From: Aphelocoma coerulescens
Taxonomy: Eukaryota > Chordata > Aves > Passeriformes > Corvidae
Assembly (NCBI RefSeq): GCF_041296385.1
Contig: NC_091014.1
Span: 12,189,578-12,253,577, forward strand
Direction: 5' to 3'
Length of the DNA: 64,000 bases
Below the pieces are notes generated by a model. It saw only the letters and a list, made by a program, of their open reading frames with translations, was not told where the DNA came from and made no database searches. Of the stretch, positions 25,014-37,600 are shown piece after piece (position 1 is the first letter of the stretch; each line of letters opens with the position of its first letter). The translations under genes and the position numbers were made by a program.

Positions 25014-27252
25014 TCCACAAAGCAGCTGCTGGGGAGGTCGGTCAGGGGAAAATGGAACTCATGCATTTGTACCTGTGCCTGCAAAAGCAACTTGTGGAAC
25101 AACCTTTAAATATGTAGTGAGGAAGGATATCACTGCTGCTACTATTTGAGGTTCTTGTTCAGGTATCCAGCTAAAACCAGAGTTGTAGATTTAATCTCTG
25201 CCATAGGAAGTAATTGGAATGTCCATAAGCCTCTCTATTCATGGCTCCCTTCAGCAGCTATTTCACAGCAAGACTACAATTTCTACTGTACAGTTTCAAA
25301 TATAACAGATCTATCCATGTTACTTCATAACAGCAGCTTTCATTTGTATTGATTTTAAGATGATTCTTACATGGTAGATGTTGGAGTTACTCCTGTTTTA
25401 CTCTGCTTATATACATTTGTAGAAAATCATATAGTTTTTGTTAAATTAACCAGTCTAGCGAAAAATCGTGCAATAACAAAATCCATACAATACCAACAAA
25501 CAGAAGGGCAGTATTTTCAAGGTCTGAAACTGCACAAAAAAAAGGACTTTTTTTTCTTCACAAATAGTACACATACAAGACAACTTGACGCTCTTCAGAG
25601 GAAACATTAAAAAATTATATGCCTCACCATGTTTTGTATATTTGGCCTTATTTCAGATTGGCTTAGACTTCAAAATCAAGTTCTGTCAAATTAAAACCAA
25701 GATCCGAATGCCAAGCAACATATCTTGCTGAACAACAATGGGTTTAAAATTTCAGTTATTTTGTAAATAGAAGCACTGAGTCTCACTTGTGATCCTCTGT
25801 CTTACATGAAATACTGAGTTTTCAGACAGAAAACAACAGGTTTGGGGATTAGTGCTTGCCTTGGAACAAGCCTACAATCTACAGGAGCCTCCAGTCCTAG
25901 AATCCCACAGCTGGACTGTTTATACCACCTTACACAGATTATTTTGTTTTGTACCTTCTAGAGGCGCTGCAGTTTCAGTGTTGAACAGCACCATCTTGAA
26001 CATTCAGTAGTATATTTTTAATATCCCTATGCACTGCCTTATGAATAGCAGTCTGATGATGCAGTTTTCAGGATAGTCTGATCTTCCTTTGGTATTCTGT
26101 TAGTTGTTACAAGATAAAAGAACCACTGAAGGAATTTGTGTTAAATGTCAGTCTCAGAGAATGACGTACAAAACAGCTTCATTCTATTTTCCGCAGAGAG
26201 ATTGACAGATTTTTTTTTTAATCTTTCTTTTTGGGGGAATACATATGGAAAACTCCTATGTGATGCTGAATTTTCTTGGAATTTTAAGAATTTATATGAG
26301 ATTAGAAGTTGCCCTTATAATTTTTTTCCAGAAATTGACTTTGAGGATGTGTTCAAAAATTCAGCTAAAGCAAGATTGTATTTTTTTCCATTCCTGAAAG
26401 GGCTTATATGATTCTGTGACTAAATATAAGTATGTAAAGCTAAAGAAATTATTTTCCTTCTTGCTAGTTTATAAACCTATATTTACTCATATATTTATTT
26501 CAGCATTTACTGTTGCAGTGTTTGTTTATGTTTTGTGGCTTTCATATTAAAGACATACAATGGGAGGTGAGGTGAGTTAAGTCATGTGGATGTTCATAAC
26601 TGCTTTGGAAGTCACCTTTGCATTCATGTGGAGAAGAAATTAAGGGGAAACTCAGCCAAAAGGGAAACAGTTTCTCAGTTTACCCTCTGATATGCCAAAT
26701 GGTGAGTACCTGCCCTGTGGGGAAGTGGCACAAAGCAATTGTATCAGCAACATGAAAGCTTCAGAGAGAGAATTCAAGCCCGTGCCATGAGACTTGGAAG
26801 GCTGAATGACAGGAACTGAGAAAGACAGAAAAATTAATCAGCAGCACTTTCACAAACATGTTGGAGCCATCTAATCTTGAAAGGGGCACAAGTCCTACCT
26901 GATGAGCTGGAGCTGTTCATTAAGAAATCCAGAAATATCATAGAAGATGGGAAAGGTAAAAAAATTCTGAGTGACAGGTTTTCTCCATTAGATAATATCA
27001 ATGTAGCATCCAGCACTAAGGATGCTCCTTTGAAATCAGGAACTCAGACTGGAAGAGGGGAAAATATTGGTAAGAGTAGAAGACGTAATCATCGGGCAAA
27101 AAGATAAATATGTTTGCTACTTCCAGGATGATTATATAAAGACTTTTGCTCATGACAAATGTGGTAGACATCATAAGGAATTACTCACAACCCCAACAGA
27201 CAAAGAAAAGGGGAGGAAAATGCTTGTTGAGACATTTTGTTTGCATGTCTAA
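25014..27252. other. Unique non-coding DNA with a possible LINE ORF1 relic
   Basis: Nothing firm. Frames of 68-88 codons at 25146-26411 have no known features. The frame at 26877-27107 is listed separately. Confidence 0.45.
26877..27107 (+). other. 76-codon frame, possible CR1 ORF1 remnant
   Basis: The translation is hydrophilic, with a phrase KKILSDRFSPLDNI and a basic C-terminus SRRRNHRAKR. LINE ORF1 proteins often carry a similar 'NRF..L' phrase followed by a charged region, and CR1 DNA lies just downstream in the same orientation. The similarity is impressionistic. It could be chance. Confidence 0.2.
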
Positions 27253-27690
27253 AGAAGGGCAATGAAGCTGATGAAGGGCATGGAGCACAAGCTGATGAGA
27301 AGCGGCTGAAAGAGGTGGGGGTGTTAAGCCTGGAGGAAAGGAGGCTCAGGGGAGACCTTATTGCTCTCTAAAACTGCCTGAAAAGAGGCTATAGCCAGGC
27401 AGAGGTTGGGCACTTCTCACAGGTATCAAGTGGCAGGATGGGAGGAAATGGCCTCAAGCTGCAGAAGGGGAGGTTTAGATTGGATATTAGGAAACGTTTC
27501 TTCACTGAAAGGCTGACACTGGAATAGGCTGCCCTGGGAAGTGGTGGACTCACCATCCCTAGAAGTGTTCAAAAGGCGTGTGGATTTGGGCCTTAGGGAC
27601 ATGGTTTAGTGAGGACTTGGCAATGCTGGGTTAACTTGAGCTCTGATCTTGGAGGTTTTTTCCAACTTTGATGATTTTATGATTCTATAA
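27253..27690 (+). mobile_element. CR1 LINE, 3' fragment
   Basis: Sense CR1 3' region. Blocks seen are GAAGGGCAATGAAGCTGATG, GGAGGAAAGGAGGCTCAGGG, GGAGGTTTAGATTGGATATT, AGGAAACGTTTCTTCACTGA, GGCTGCCCTGGGAAGTGGTG and the terminal TTTTCCAACTTTGATGATTT with TATGATTCTATAA. It is moderately diverged, 5'-truncated and non-coding. Confidence 0.93.
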
Positions 27691-28059
27691 TGGAAAAACA
27701 AAATTACTCCAGGTTCATTGTGAATAAAGGTGATTTGAACAGGAGAGGTGAACTCTAAGGGAAAAAAATTCAGCTGGCATTTAAAAATCAAGATGGTTGG
27801 AGGGAATTTTTAAAATAAATGGTGGAGGAGTGCCAGCATTTGCAGTGATATTTTTAAAAAAAGAACCTGAGGAGCCCAAAGTATAAAGGAGAACTCAGGA
27901 AAGACAAGTCTATTGAAGAAGGTAGATTAATTCTTCAAATAGGCATTAACTTTAGTAAAAAATTGGGGCACTCTTACATTAAAATCTTTCCTTGGGAGCA
28001 AGGAGAAAAGGGTCAAGGGTGTCCAGGGATAATCTGTTTGAAACCAAAATAACTGTGGA
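27691..28059. other. Spacer between two CR1 copies
   Basis: AT-rich, A-biased on the plus strand. It may be a decayed 5' extension of the older CR1 that follows, but no diagnostic block is readable. Confidence 0.4.
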
Positions 28060-29350
28060 AAAGACTGTGGTGTAACTACACAGAAAAGATGTATTAGTGG
28101 ACCTATAGAGAAATACTGTTTGATTAAAAATTCAACATTGCTTCTTTAAGGGCAAGTCCTGCTTTATAATTGTCATAGAGATTTCTAAAGGAGTAAAAAC
28201 TTTTGAGAATACTAATTATTAATTGGCTGGTTTAATCTAACCTGATTTCCAAAGACTTTTTAAAGGAAACTGAGAAGCAATGAGTTAAGAAAGAAGGTCC
28301 TGTCATGTAAAAAATATTTGATAAAATGTAGAAAACTTAGAAAAGGAGAAAATAAATAGTTCTTACATATCAAGGATGTCAGCAGTGGTTTCTGTAAAGA
28401 TCTGTTCTGGGACTTCTGCTGGTTAATATATTCATAAATGACCTAGAAAAGACAGTAATCGATGATAAGGTTTGCTGATGGTTCCAAGTTATTAAAGATA
28501 GCAAGATGAGAGCCAACTGTGAAGTGTTGCAGAAGAACTGACAAGACTGATTGGGCAATAAAGTGTCAGATGAAATTTAGTGTAGACGAATGTAAAGTGA
28601 TGCCCCTGTGGGAAGCCAATTGTACCTTCAGACAAAGTGGTTTATTCTGAGCTGACTTTTACTGCTTGGGAGCGAGAACTTGAGGTATGATAGTTGGTTC
28701 TAAAAAAATACCAGCCCTAGTCTGGTCAGCATTTAAAAACAAATTAAAAAAAATTAAGCACATGACAGGAACATGTTGGACAAGCACTAGTTAACAAAGA
28801 AAGCACCTCTTTACTGCTGTATAAATTCAGAACTCACTCATGCCACACTTTTCAGTTTGAAAAACATATGAGTGAGAGGTGTGACACAGATATACAAAAC
28901 TACATTGATCATAGAGGGTAAGGAGAGGGATGGACTGCTCAACAATAATTCAATCAGTGAAAAAGAATCAGTCTTCATCCATGCTCAACATCAATAACAA
29001 AACTTAAGGCCATACAATGAAGCTAGTGGGAGCATTTTAAAAACAAGAGGAGGTGGTTCTTTGCACCACAGACAGCAGAGGCATATTAATGCTTGCCAAA
29101 GGCTGTCCTGCATGCAGGATATTTAGATGCCCAAGGGGAGATTGGATGAAATTCTGGAAGAGACACCCCATACAGTTAGTAGACAGACCAGCTTTACCAG
29201 GCTCAGTAATTCCATTGAGAGGAAAGCATTAGGAAGAAGCTTGTCCTCATATAGCTGATTCTTTCCTTGCTCTTCCCTAGAGGTCTGCTTAGGGCCACTA
29301 TTGACATCAGGGGTCTAGAAGTACTATTTGCCAGGCCAGAAATTATAAGA
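28060..29350 (+). mobile_element. Ancient CR1 LINE, palm domain to 3' end
   Basis: About 1.3 kb, colinear with the old CR1 type abundant in turtles and crocodilians. The blocks in order are: a GGCAAGTCCTGC fingers block (28150), ATATTCATAAATGACCTAGA (28427), the catalytic box reading FADG at 28471-28482 (second aspartate lost), TCTGAGCTGACTTTTACTGC (28646), GCTGTATAAATTCAGAACTC (28817), AGGTGGTTCTTTGCACCACA (29050), the GGAGATTGGATGAAATTCTG segment (29137) and a final CTCTTCCCTAGAGGTCTGCT...GGGTCTAGAAGTACTATTTG block (29269-29330). No frame survives. The subfamily is older than the copies at 24.2 and 27.3 kb. Confidence 0.82.
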
Positions 29351-31299
29351 CCTACATTCCTCTGTGCTTATGGTTCACAAAAGACAGTACCTACTTGTCA
29401 CCAATGTGATCCAAACACTATTCCTGACAGAATAAAGCTGTGTGGTCCAATTCAATTATTTGTCTTTAAAAAAATCCTATAAACTATACAAGAAATTTAT
29501 ACAGATCCACAAAATCCCAATTGCATGTTAACAGAGTTTGCAGTCTTAGGTTGCAAAACATTACACAAAGCTCTCTGCAACATCTGGAGACAAGGATGTC
29601 TCATTTGACAGGGAGTATTATTCCAAATAAAACAAAGAAATCAGAATAAGGTGGAAAGAGAAGATATTTCTGTGCAATTAATATAATAAGATTCTAGGAT
29701 CTGAAAGCAACACAGCTGTGTTGTAGAAAGGGGGCAACAAATGAAAGAATGTTTTCAAACTTGTGTACCTGAAATTAAGCACCTGGGAATGCAGCAGTTA
29801 CCAAAGATATCCTTCAGTACAATAACACTTGACATGTGCCACAGAGGTTTAAAAAATAATACAAGAGATTGGACAGCTTGATCCAAGAGATTTTGGAATC
29901 CATTCCTGCCCAGCTGGAAATCTTATCAACAGGGTATGAGATCCATTTAGTTTAACTTTAGATGTCTACATTGTGTGTGTACCTGAGTTAGATGTCTAGA
30001 TTTCTTTTGCACTCAACAGATAAATATTATCAGCATGCAAAACAGATGAACATTTTAGACATGCACAAGAAGAGTGGTAACCAAAACACCTGTTTGCTTC
30101 CAGTGGCCATAAAAGGAGCATAGATAATTAACTCAGATGCAGAAAGCTGCACTCAGGTATCTCAAATTTAGGTGAAACATCACAGATCTCCATATGTTGA
30201 ACAGGAGAACTACTTTTCTTACCCAAAAATACCTATAATTTTGTAAGACTGTCCCGTACTCAACTGATTCCACAGATAAAGCCTACTGCCTACTGCAGGA
30301 TCTCCTTTTATTCTTCTAACCCCCAAAATACATGTTCCATTCCTATCCCTTCCCATTGCATTATTTTTGTCCCTTTGGCTGTGCATTTGCTTTTCCTAAC
30401 TACAGTTCTATCCCCCATGACTGTCTACTCCTCCACAAATAAGTGACTGTCTGCCCCTCCCTTTACTACAACTGATCTCCTCCCTTGCTCTCCAAGTAGA
30501 TTAGGGGCTAATCCTATACCTTCCTGTCCCACCAGACAACTAACATCTTTAAAGCAAGGTCCCATATTCCCTTACCAGTGGTTTCTGTGAGATAAGGTAG
30601 GCTAAAGAAAGTTAAGATGAATATCCCAGGTTTTCTTTGATCATTTGGCATTCTGGCAAAATTCCTAAAATATTGTCAGCTGATTATGCAAATCCAATGA
30701 AGAGGCTGCTTTTCAAGGAATATAGTAGCTATTGAATAGAATAAATTTTAAATTATACCATAAAAGCATAAATAGTCAGGGTTTATTTACATACACATGC
30801 ACAGCATGTGCCTGTTGTTTTGTACCAGATCAAGCACAGATAAAGAGTCATTTTAGAAGACGTATATTGTCCCATGTAAATTTAATATTTTTACCTTTAA
30901 AAGAAAATACAATTTACATTCTGACTCTTTAATAGCCTCTTCATACCTGTTATATTCAATTAACCAGAGCAAGTTTTCCATCGCATTTTAAAAACAATCA
31001 GAGCATGAAGAGCTAGGATTTATCAGTTAAAAAACTAGAATCGTGTTCTGTTGAGCTATTTTTTGACAATAGTTGTGTTTCATGAAGATGCACAAGAATA
31101 CTTTTCATCTCCATTTATTTCACTACAGCTTAATGCTGAGCTGAAGCAAAGCTGTGAGAACCAGAGCATGTTGAAAAGGGAGGAAAGCTAATTTTCCTGT
31201 TTCAGTTTGTAAATGAGTGATGAGGTGTGAAATGGTGACAGCCGTTTTAAAAATTTGAAGAACATGGCAAGCAAAAAAAAAAATCAGCTGACTAGTGAT
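29351..31299. other. Unique non-coding DNA, nothing recognised
   Basis: A stretch at about 30240-30560 is pyrimidine-rich on the plus strand. No element or exon recognised. Confidence 0.5.
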
Positions 31300-31760
31300 G
31301 ATCAATATTTTCTTAGTTTAATATATTAATTAATTTTGCATTAAAGTTTGTTTTGAGGAGCCTTTTAATACATTTTTTGTAGTTTTAAGTCCCAAATAAA
31401 CAATATCAAAATACCATTAATCTTTAACTGAGCATCATTTAAACGGAATTTCTATTCAAATGCAACTGACACAAATAATAATTAAAAAGACAAATTATCC
31501 ACTAATAATGAATTCACCATTCATTGATTTCCAGTGTAATAAAACTATAAGTACTAAGTAGCACAATAAAAGCATGTCATTTTATTACAACTTAGACAAA
31601 TATGTAGCAGACATAAATTTTTCATTGAGCAAATAACTCTATTAAATTTATCAAATTATTTCAGCTAATTAAAACCAACTCAATTTTGCAGAATATCTTT
31701 GAGAAAAGGATAAACATTATTTAAATTAATCCTTGTTGATTTAAATGGTACTTAAAATCA
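31300..31760. promoter_or_regulatory. Candidate AT-rich conserved non-coding element
   Basis: Exceptionally AT-rich with many TAAT/ATTA homeodomain-type cores, including TTAATTAATTTTGCATTAAA at about 31325 and CAGCTAATTAAAACC at 31663. There is no tandem structure and no transposon signature. Complex AT-rich DNA of this type is common in vertebrate developmental enhancers, but conservation cannot be seen from one sequence. Confidence 0.25.
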
Positions 31761-33099
31761 CTATGATATAAATCACCCATCTTGGTGCATGTTTTGCATA
31801 TACACTCTGGTTTTATATGCAGGCAGCGACATCTTGTTTGGAAAAGGCTGAAATCTATTCCTATCCCATTGTTAGCTGTTGAATATTTACATTTGCAAGT
31901 CTGTTATTATTCCTTCGTCTCTATTTTTCAGACGTCTGTTCTAAATTAGCTTAAATTGCAAGCATTGCCTGCTTAGTCTGCTGGTACAAGATTTTGTTAA
32001 GAAATTTAAGTACAAATAGAATTTCCAGACTTGTCATGGATGTAGCCAAGACATCTAGGTAGGAGAGACACATGGGTGTGAGAACATGTGCATGTTTGAA
32101 CATTCACAAGTGGCAGTGTGATTTGCAAATAATGTGAAAATAGGAGTTTCGTAGTACAGCCACAGGATGTAAAATGGTGGGAAATTACAAACTACTGAAC
32201 TACACTTAGCTGGACAAACTGAAAGCTTTACATGAAGCACATGCAGTGCCTCCAAACTCTTCATGATTGTCACCTAGGATAAATCAACATCTAGGAAGCT
32301 GAAAGCCAAGATTAATTTCTAAAAGGCATTATGCATAGAAATAAAGCCCTTGAAAATTCACAAAATAGAGAAGGAAAGCTCACAATACAAATCCCAGGGG
32401 AAAAAATGGAGTTGGCAGTGATATAAAATAATTGTATTTAGGAAACCTCTTTTGATCTGATTTACCTTAGCATTGGTAATCTTGTGGAGCTGACTACAAC
32501 AGTGAAATTCAAATTTGTACAGAGTAAGCAGCCAGTTCACGCTGCATCAGAGGATGCAAGAGTGAGGGAGACTAGTGTAGCACTCAAAAATGCTGCATTA
32601 CCTGCCAAGAAAATCCAGAGGAGATATGGCACTGAGCAATAAACAAACACAAGCCAAATAATTTCTCCCTGCCTCTTCATATTTGTCACAGGGAAAGTAA
32701 TGTTTCTGAAATACTTGCTACATTCAAATAAATGCAAATACCCACATAATACTAGTCAGGTAGCATAACTGTCGAACAAACTGACTAATTTGAGGATACA
32801 AAAACCATAGTCATATATAAAGTTCAATATCCAGAGGACATGATTTGTTGTAACTACTGAAACCTGAAAAGCCACAGAAGAGCATAGAAGTTGCTTTTAA
32901 AACTAGATCATGAAGAGATTTTATATATTACAAATTACATACAAAATCACACATCACATTGGAATTACACATTAAATTGGAAGAACGCAGAAGATTCAAA
33001 CAAGAGTAACACTTTAATGCTTGCTTTTCTCTGGCCCTTACAAAAAAAAAATTAAATTTTTAATGAACAGAAATACAATATTTTTTCAAGGAAATAGAC
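31761..33099. other. Unique non-coding DNA, nothing recognised
   Basis: Short frames of up to 72 codons on the minus strand. No family recognised. Confidence 0.5.
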
Positions 33100-33680
33100 T
33101 ACAAGTCAGACTAAGAAAAACAGCTTGCAGAATAATTAGCTGACATAGATGTATTCAGGTAGGCATGGCCAGATGTAATTCCTCCTTGGATGATGGAGGA
33201 TATAGGCAAAATAAGATCTGATTACTATCTTAAAAAAGCAGTGAGGGACAGATAATATCTTGAGGACTGGAAAAGGACTTCCAAATTTTCTACCTCCACT
33301 TTAATGTTGAGAAACGAGGACTCCATGAAATACAGATCTAATCAGCCTAGTTTAAAATCTTGAAATACACTGGAAAACTTATTAAAAGTTCAGTTTGTGA
33401 ATGTACAAAAGATAATTAGATGATAAACAATGACCAACATGATTTTGTCAAGAAAATTAATATGAAACCACTCTAGTTTCATTAAATAGCTTATTATTAT
33501 AAGAACAAAAGAAAAATATATTATGTAGCTTTATTTTAATAAGGCTTCTGATATTATGTAGCATGATGCTCCTTGATATAATTAAATAAGTACTAACTTC
33601 AAGATGAGTGAATAATTAGTTAAAAATTGAATTTCGAATTGGGTTTTACCTATGGTCTACTCTTAAAATGTTATGCATAG
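33100..33680 (+). mobile_element. Ancient CR1 LINE, reverse-transcriptase fragment
   Basis: Heavily diverged but colinear with the CR1 RT fingers/palm. GGCATGGCCAGATGTAATTC (33162) corresponds to the 'GPDG.HP' region. GAGGACTGGAAAAGGACTTC (33261) corresponds to 'EDWR.A'. AAATACACTGGAAAACTTATTAAA precedes a GACCAACATGATTTTGTCAA block (33431; 'QHGFVK'), and TTTATTTTAATAAGGCTTCTGAT (33532) corresponds to 'DFSKAFD'. No open frame remains. The 3' part is missing or unreadable. Confidence 0.8.
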
Positions 33681-36600
33681 TCCTAAACGTCTGATCTGTT
33701 TTTCATTCTCCTCAGAAATACGTTTTTAAAGAGGAGGCTAGGCATGTATTAAGTTTCCTAGCTGACCTAGAAACTTCAAACATTCTGCAGAAATCTTAGC
33801 AGATGAGATGCACTATATTTTCTCTTTCTAGAAAATTAGGCACATCTTGGATGAAATATGGCAAATTAGTTTGGACTGATCTGATTTCATAAACTGATAT
33901 TGCATTTAATCTCATTTTCCATTTATCTCCATGTCTTAATTATTCTTCTCTTCCAAATTAGTTCAAAAGGTTTTCATTGCACTTAGGTCAAACTGACATA
34001 TATCTAGTTTTCAAGATTACATTTTTTTCCTCTCTCAAATGTCATTACCATAATGCTGTTCTCACTGCCGTACCATCTTCAGTTTGACAGATTCAATACA
34101 ACCCCTTGCTGCCAACTCTAAAACTTAATGTACTAGTTCTTTCCAGTATTATGCCACGTACATTATTCTTTCCCTTCCAACTGAGCATAGGAACTTTGCT
34201 TCCACCTAAAATGGACAGGCACATTCATCACTCATTTTCTTAAAACTGCAGGGGAGATGACAGATGCTGATGCAAACCTTCCCTTCGAGGCCATGCTTCT
34301 CCTACCAGCCTGTTCTCTACCTCCTCCAGGAATGAACTCAGTCCACACTGAGCAGTAGTCAGGTTTCTTTTTGTCCAGGAAAATTCAGTTTTTCAAGGCC
34401 CATCTCGAGGGCTTCTTGCAGGCTGAACAACCAGTGACTTGTAGCCCTCCAGAAGGTAGAAGCGCCTGTCCCACATGGTGCCCACCTGCCATGGATAACA
34501 CAAACTGTGGGCTTTTCACTCACTTATCCCTGCTCTTTCTTCGCTCTGCATCATCTTCATTTATAATACACATTACTGCAGTCCTCTCTTTTAACACTTC
34601 CAAAATATTTTGACTTCCCTCACTTAAAATATACCTTACTGAAGATTTCCTGCCAAAACATGGTTCATGTACAATACCAAGAGTATTCTCCCCTCTAAAA
34701 CCTCTGTTCACATCTTGGAAGAAGCTTTCTTCAAGAAAAAGCATTCTGATTATCCAGTGCTTACTGTCCTCTGCTGCTTGAGTCCTACAATCCTAGCATT
34801 GACTTTTTCTATAATTCCCAGTTTCTGGGTTAATCATGCACAAATTTTATTCTACTAAAGCAAGCTGAAATTTTCCCAGACACTGCTGCGCCTGATTTAC
34901 TGCTACTTCCCTCTCTGTGCGTACTAGATCATGGATTGTTCTAATACCTAATTGTAATACAGCATGTCACTAGTAATGTTTTGCTTGTAATTCTACAGCA
35001 CTAATAGCACATATTATTCATTTTTTGTCAGAGCTAGAGAGATATTTAGTCTCCTTGTATATTTTTTAACAGGAAGTTATTGAAATTTTGAAATAATATT
35101 GATTTATACATACAGTTATAGTAATGAATTTATTGTTTGCTTTCAAAACAGCAGTCACAGAAAAGAACAGATCCTGGGTTTAGTGATGATATATGCTTTT
35201 AGGCATTGGGACCAAAATCCTATTTGACTCATACAAAAGATCTTGTAATTTTCTGTGAGCCTTTAACAGCCAAGATTTTGGCCCCACAAAAGATGCAGGA
35301 GCTGAAAATAGATTTAGAGTTGATTTAAGAGCACAGCTTCCAATTTATGATTTGAGAATTCTGCACTTAAAGGCTTCCTAACTCTGCAATTGCCAAAGCT
35401 CCATAATACTTCAGGTTTTAATTTGTTAAGTTCCCAAGCACATGAAGCTCTGCCACAGCTCATTTCCAGGATGATATCTTTCTTGAGTAATTTGACCTCT
35501 TTGCTGCCCAGTTTATGCCAGTACACCAGATGGAGCAAAAGATTGGTCACACTTACTGGTCTCTGCTTGTGACCTCCATACTAACAGGGAGAAGATTACT
35601 TTCTCTAAGAACATACAGATAAAAAGGCCAGGTTATCACAGCACACTGCATCTCAATTAATGGGTGCACATTCTTGAATCTATAGCAGATGGCCATCTCC
35701 TAAATCAGAACTTGTAACACTGTGTATAGAAGAATCCTATGTTGGACTTTATTTTGGCAAAGAGAAGGAACTGAATTTCAAGTTAAAAAAACTGTTGAAA
35801 TTGTGCATGGTTCTGTCATATTTTGCATAAACCATGGAAATCTGATCAAGTCACCCAGGTTAACATAAGCATTAAAAGTTCATTCTAGTATATGAAATAA
35901 AATTTTAAAAAATTTTAGGGCTCTCTTTGCCTTACCAGGATGCTTACACTGAGTCAGGATACACTCTGTTCCATCAAGACCAGGACATTGTACAATCAGG
36001 GATAAATTTCAAGTAAGCAAATTGGTGGCTGGGGCTTTCACTTGGAAAAGTGAAAAGCTATGAATCCACTCCATAGGTCTGGTCTAATTTTTATTCCAGT
36101 GAATGTACCATGTCAAGTATATGAACAGTCCAACAAGTAGACCCTTGATAGGTCTCAAATAACTCATACTGGAAACTCAAATGATTGCACTAAATAATAT
36201 GCAATACAAAATGAGTGACCAAATGAAGTAGAAAAACTGTCTTTAAAATTAAAAAGTCAAGCCTTCCATAGTCTCTTCAGTCATATCTGAGTGTCACTTT
36301 TATTTCGAACCGAGGGCCAGTGGAAGGCACCAGAATGAAACAGCCCATGCCTGATCCCTGTGACTGGAGCAGGCTACTCCCAGGAGCTGGGTAGTCACAA
36401 GCCATGGCATTAAAAACTGACTTGTTCCCAAAGCAGAAGGGCATACTAATCCAATCTGCCAGGATTTCAATATAACAGCATTAGGTGTAGAAAATGGAAA
36501 TGCTAATGGATTTCAGATAATTACAAAATATATTACTCCTACTCTGCATTTGAGTGTTGATGTCTATCTATTCCACATTGGACTGGAAGAGTAGAAGGGA

Positions 36601-36861
36601 ACAAAAGCAGGTAATATCTCTCTATGTGAGATATTTGAGAAGAGTATGCGAGGACAAGGATTTATGTTCATCTCTGGCTTTTCTAATAGTCTAAAGAAGT
36701 GTAGAAATGAAGCCCAGAGATAGTCATGCCCAGAATATACTAGTCAGGGTGCAGGTTGCAGAGTGTAAAGGAATAAAAGAGAAGGTACAAGGAAGTTATA
36801 CACGCTCCATGTGGGTTTATGAAGCGCCTCATAAATAAGTTTTGCTCAATTGCCTTGATTT
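33681..36861. other. Unique non-coding DNA, nothing recognised
   Basis: About 3.2 kb without identifiable repeats. Frames of up to 80 codons overlap on both strands at 34371-34858 and 35314-35572 and show no known domain. Confidence 0.5.
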
Positions 36862-36922
36862 ATTTCTTTATTCTTTCCTCTTTTTTTTTCTATTTTATAT
36901 CCCCCTTTTTTTTTTTTCTTTA
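36862..36922 (+). repeat. Long polypyrimidine tract
   Basis: About 60 bases almost purely C and T with a few A, ending CTTTAAG just before ATG. It resembles a strong 3' splice-site tract, but the frame that follows stops after ten codons. Confidence 0.8.
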
Positions 36923-37289
36923 AGATGTCATACTTTAAAAGAAAGCTTTGGAGATAAAAGCACTTCTACAGTGCAGGGTGACTCTTCAAGAATTATCTAG
37001 TTTGGACCTGGTTCATGGGTAGGTTAGTGTGCTCACAGAGGAAGTAGAGACCAAGTTCCATGAGCAGAAAATGGGGCATCTTCCTGGCCCTACAAGCAAT
37101 AGCAATTACTAATCAAAGTTAGGCAGGAGCAATCACTGTTACCCAACTACCTGATTGCCTTCAAGTGTGCATTGGGTGAACAGATTAGTGTGGTTCTCTC
37201 ACATATAAGAAAAAAATATTGAATTTGTGAAGAGACATTATATCAGTGGTTTAGCAGCAGTTAACCACTGACTAGAATATTTGATTGCT
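36923..37289. other. Unique non-coding DNA
   Basis: Nothing recognised. Confidence 0.45.
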
Positions 37290-37600
37290 GCCACAGAGAT
37301 TGAAGAAGAGCTAAAGAATGGAGAGGATTCAGGATGATTGAAGGTTTGAAAACCATTGCCTGCAACAAAATTTTCAAAAGGTCTGAATCCATTATGTTTA
37401 AAAAAAAAAAAAAAGGTGATTTGATTATGGGCTGTTTATTCTAATTTGGGTAACAATCTGATTGTAGCTGGCTCATCAACCTCATAAATAAAGATAAAAG
37501 AAGATTCAGGGACTGCAAATTGAAGCAAGGAAAGTTCAGATTCAGAAACAAAAGAAGGTGAGAACTTTAGAAGAAGTTTAAGCAACCACCAAGATAACCT
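37290..37600 (+). mobile_element. Old CR1 LINE, 3'-region fragment
   Basis: The segment AATGGAGAGGATTCAGGATG followed by ATTGAAGGTTTGAAAACC matches the CR1 'GAGAGG(G/A)T(C/T)CAG..GGATGAT..AGGG(T/C)(C/T)TGGA' region. GACTGCAAATTGAAGCAAGG then AAAGTTCAGATTCAGAAAC at 37512 matches the 'CTGCA..(A/G)GG(A/G)AG(G/A)TT(C/T)AGATT' block. Between them are a poly-A tract and decayed sequence. No 3' tail is visible, and boundaries are approximate. Confidence 0.6.
37400..37414 (+). repeat. Poly-A tract
   Basis: Fifteen A within the CR1 relic. Confidence 0.9.

Noticed and set aside
36304..36320. TTTCGAACCGAGG, considered as part of a tRNA B box
   Set aside because: No A box at the right distance and no cloverleaf could be drawn.
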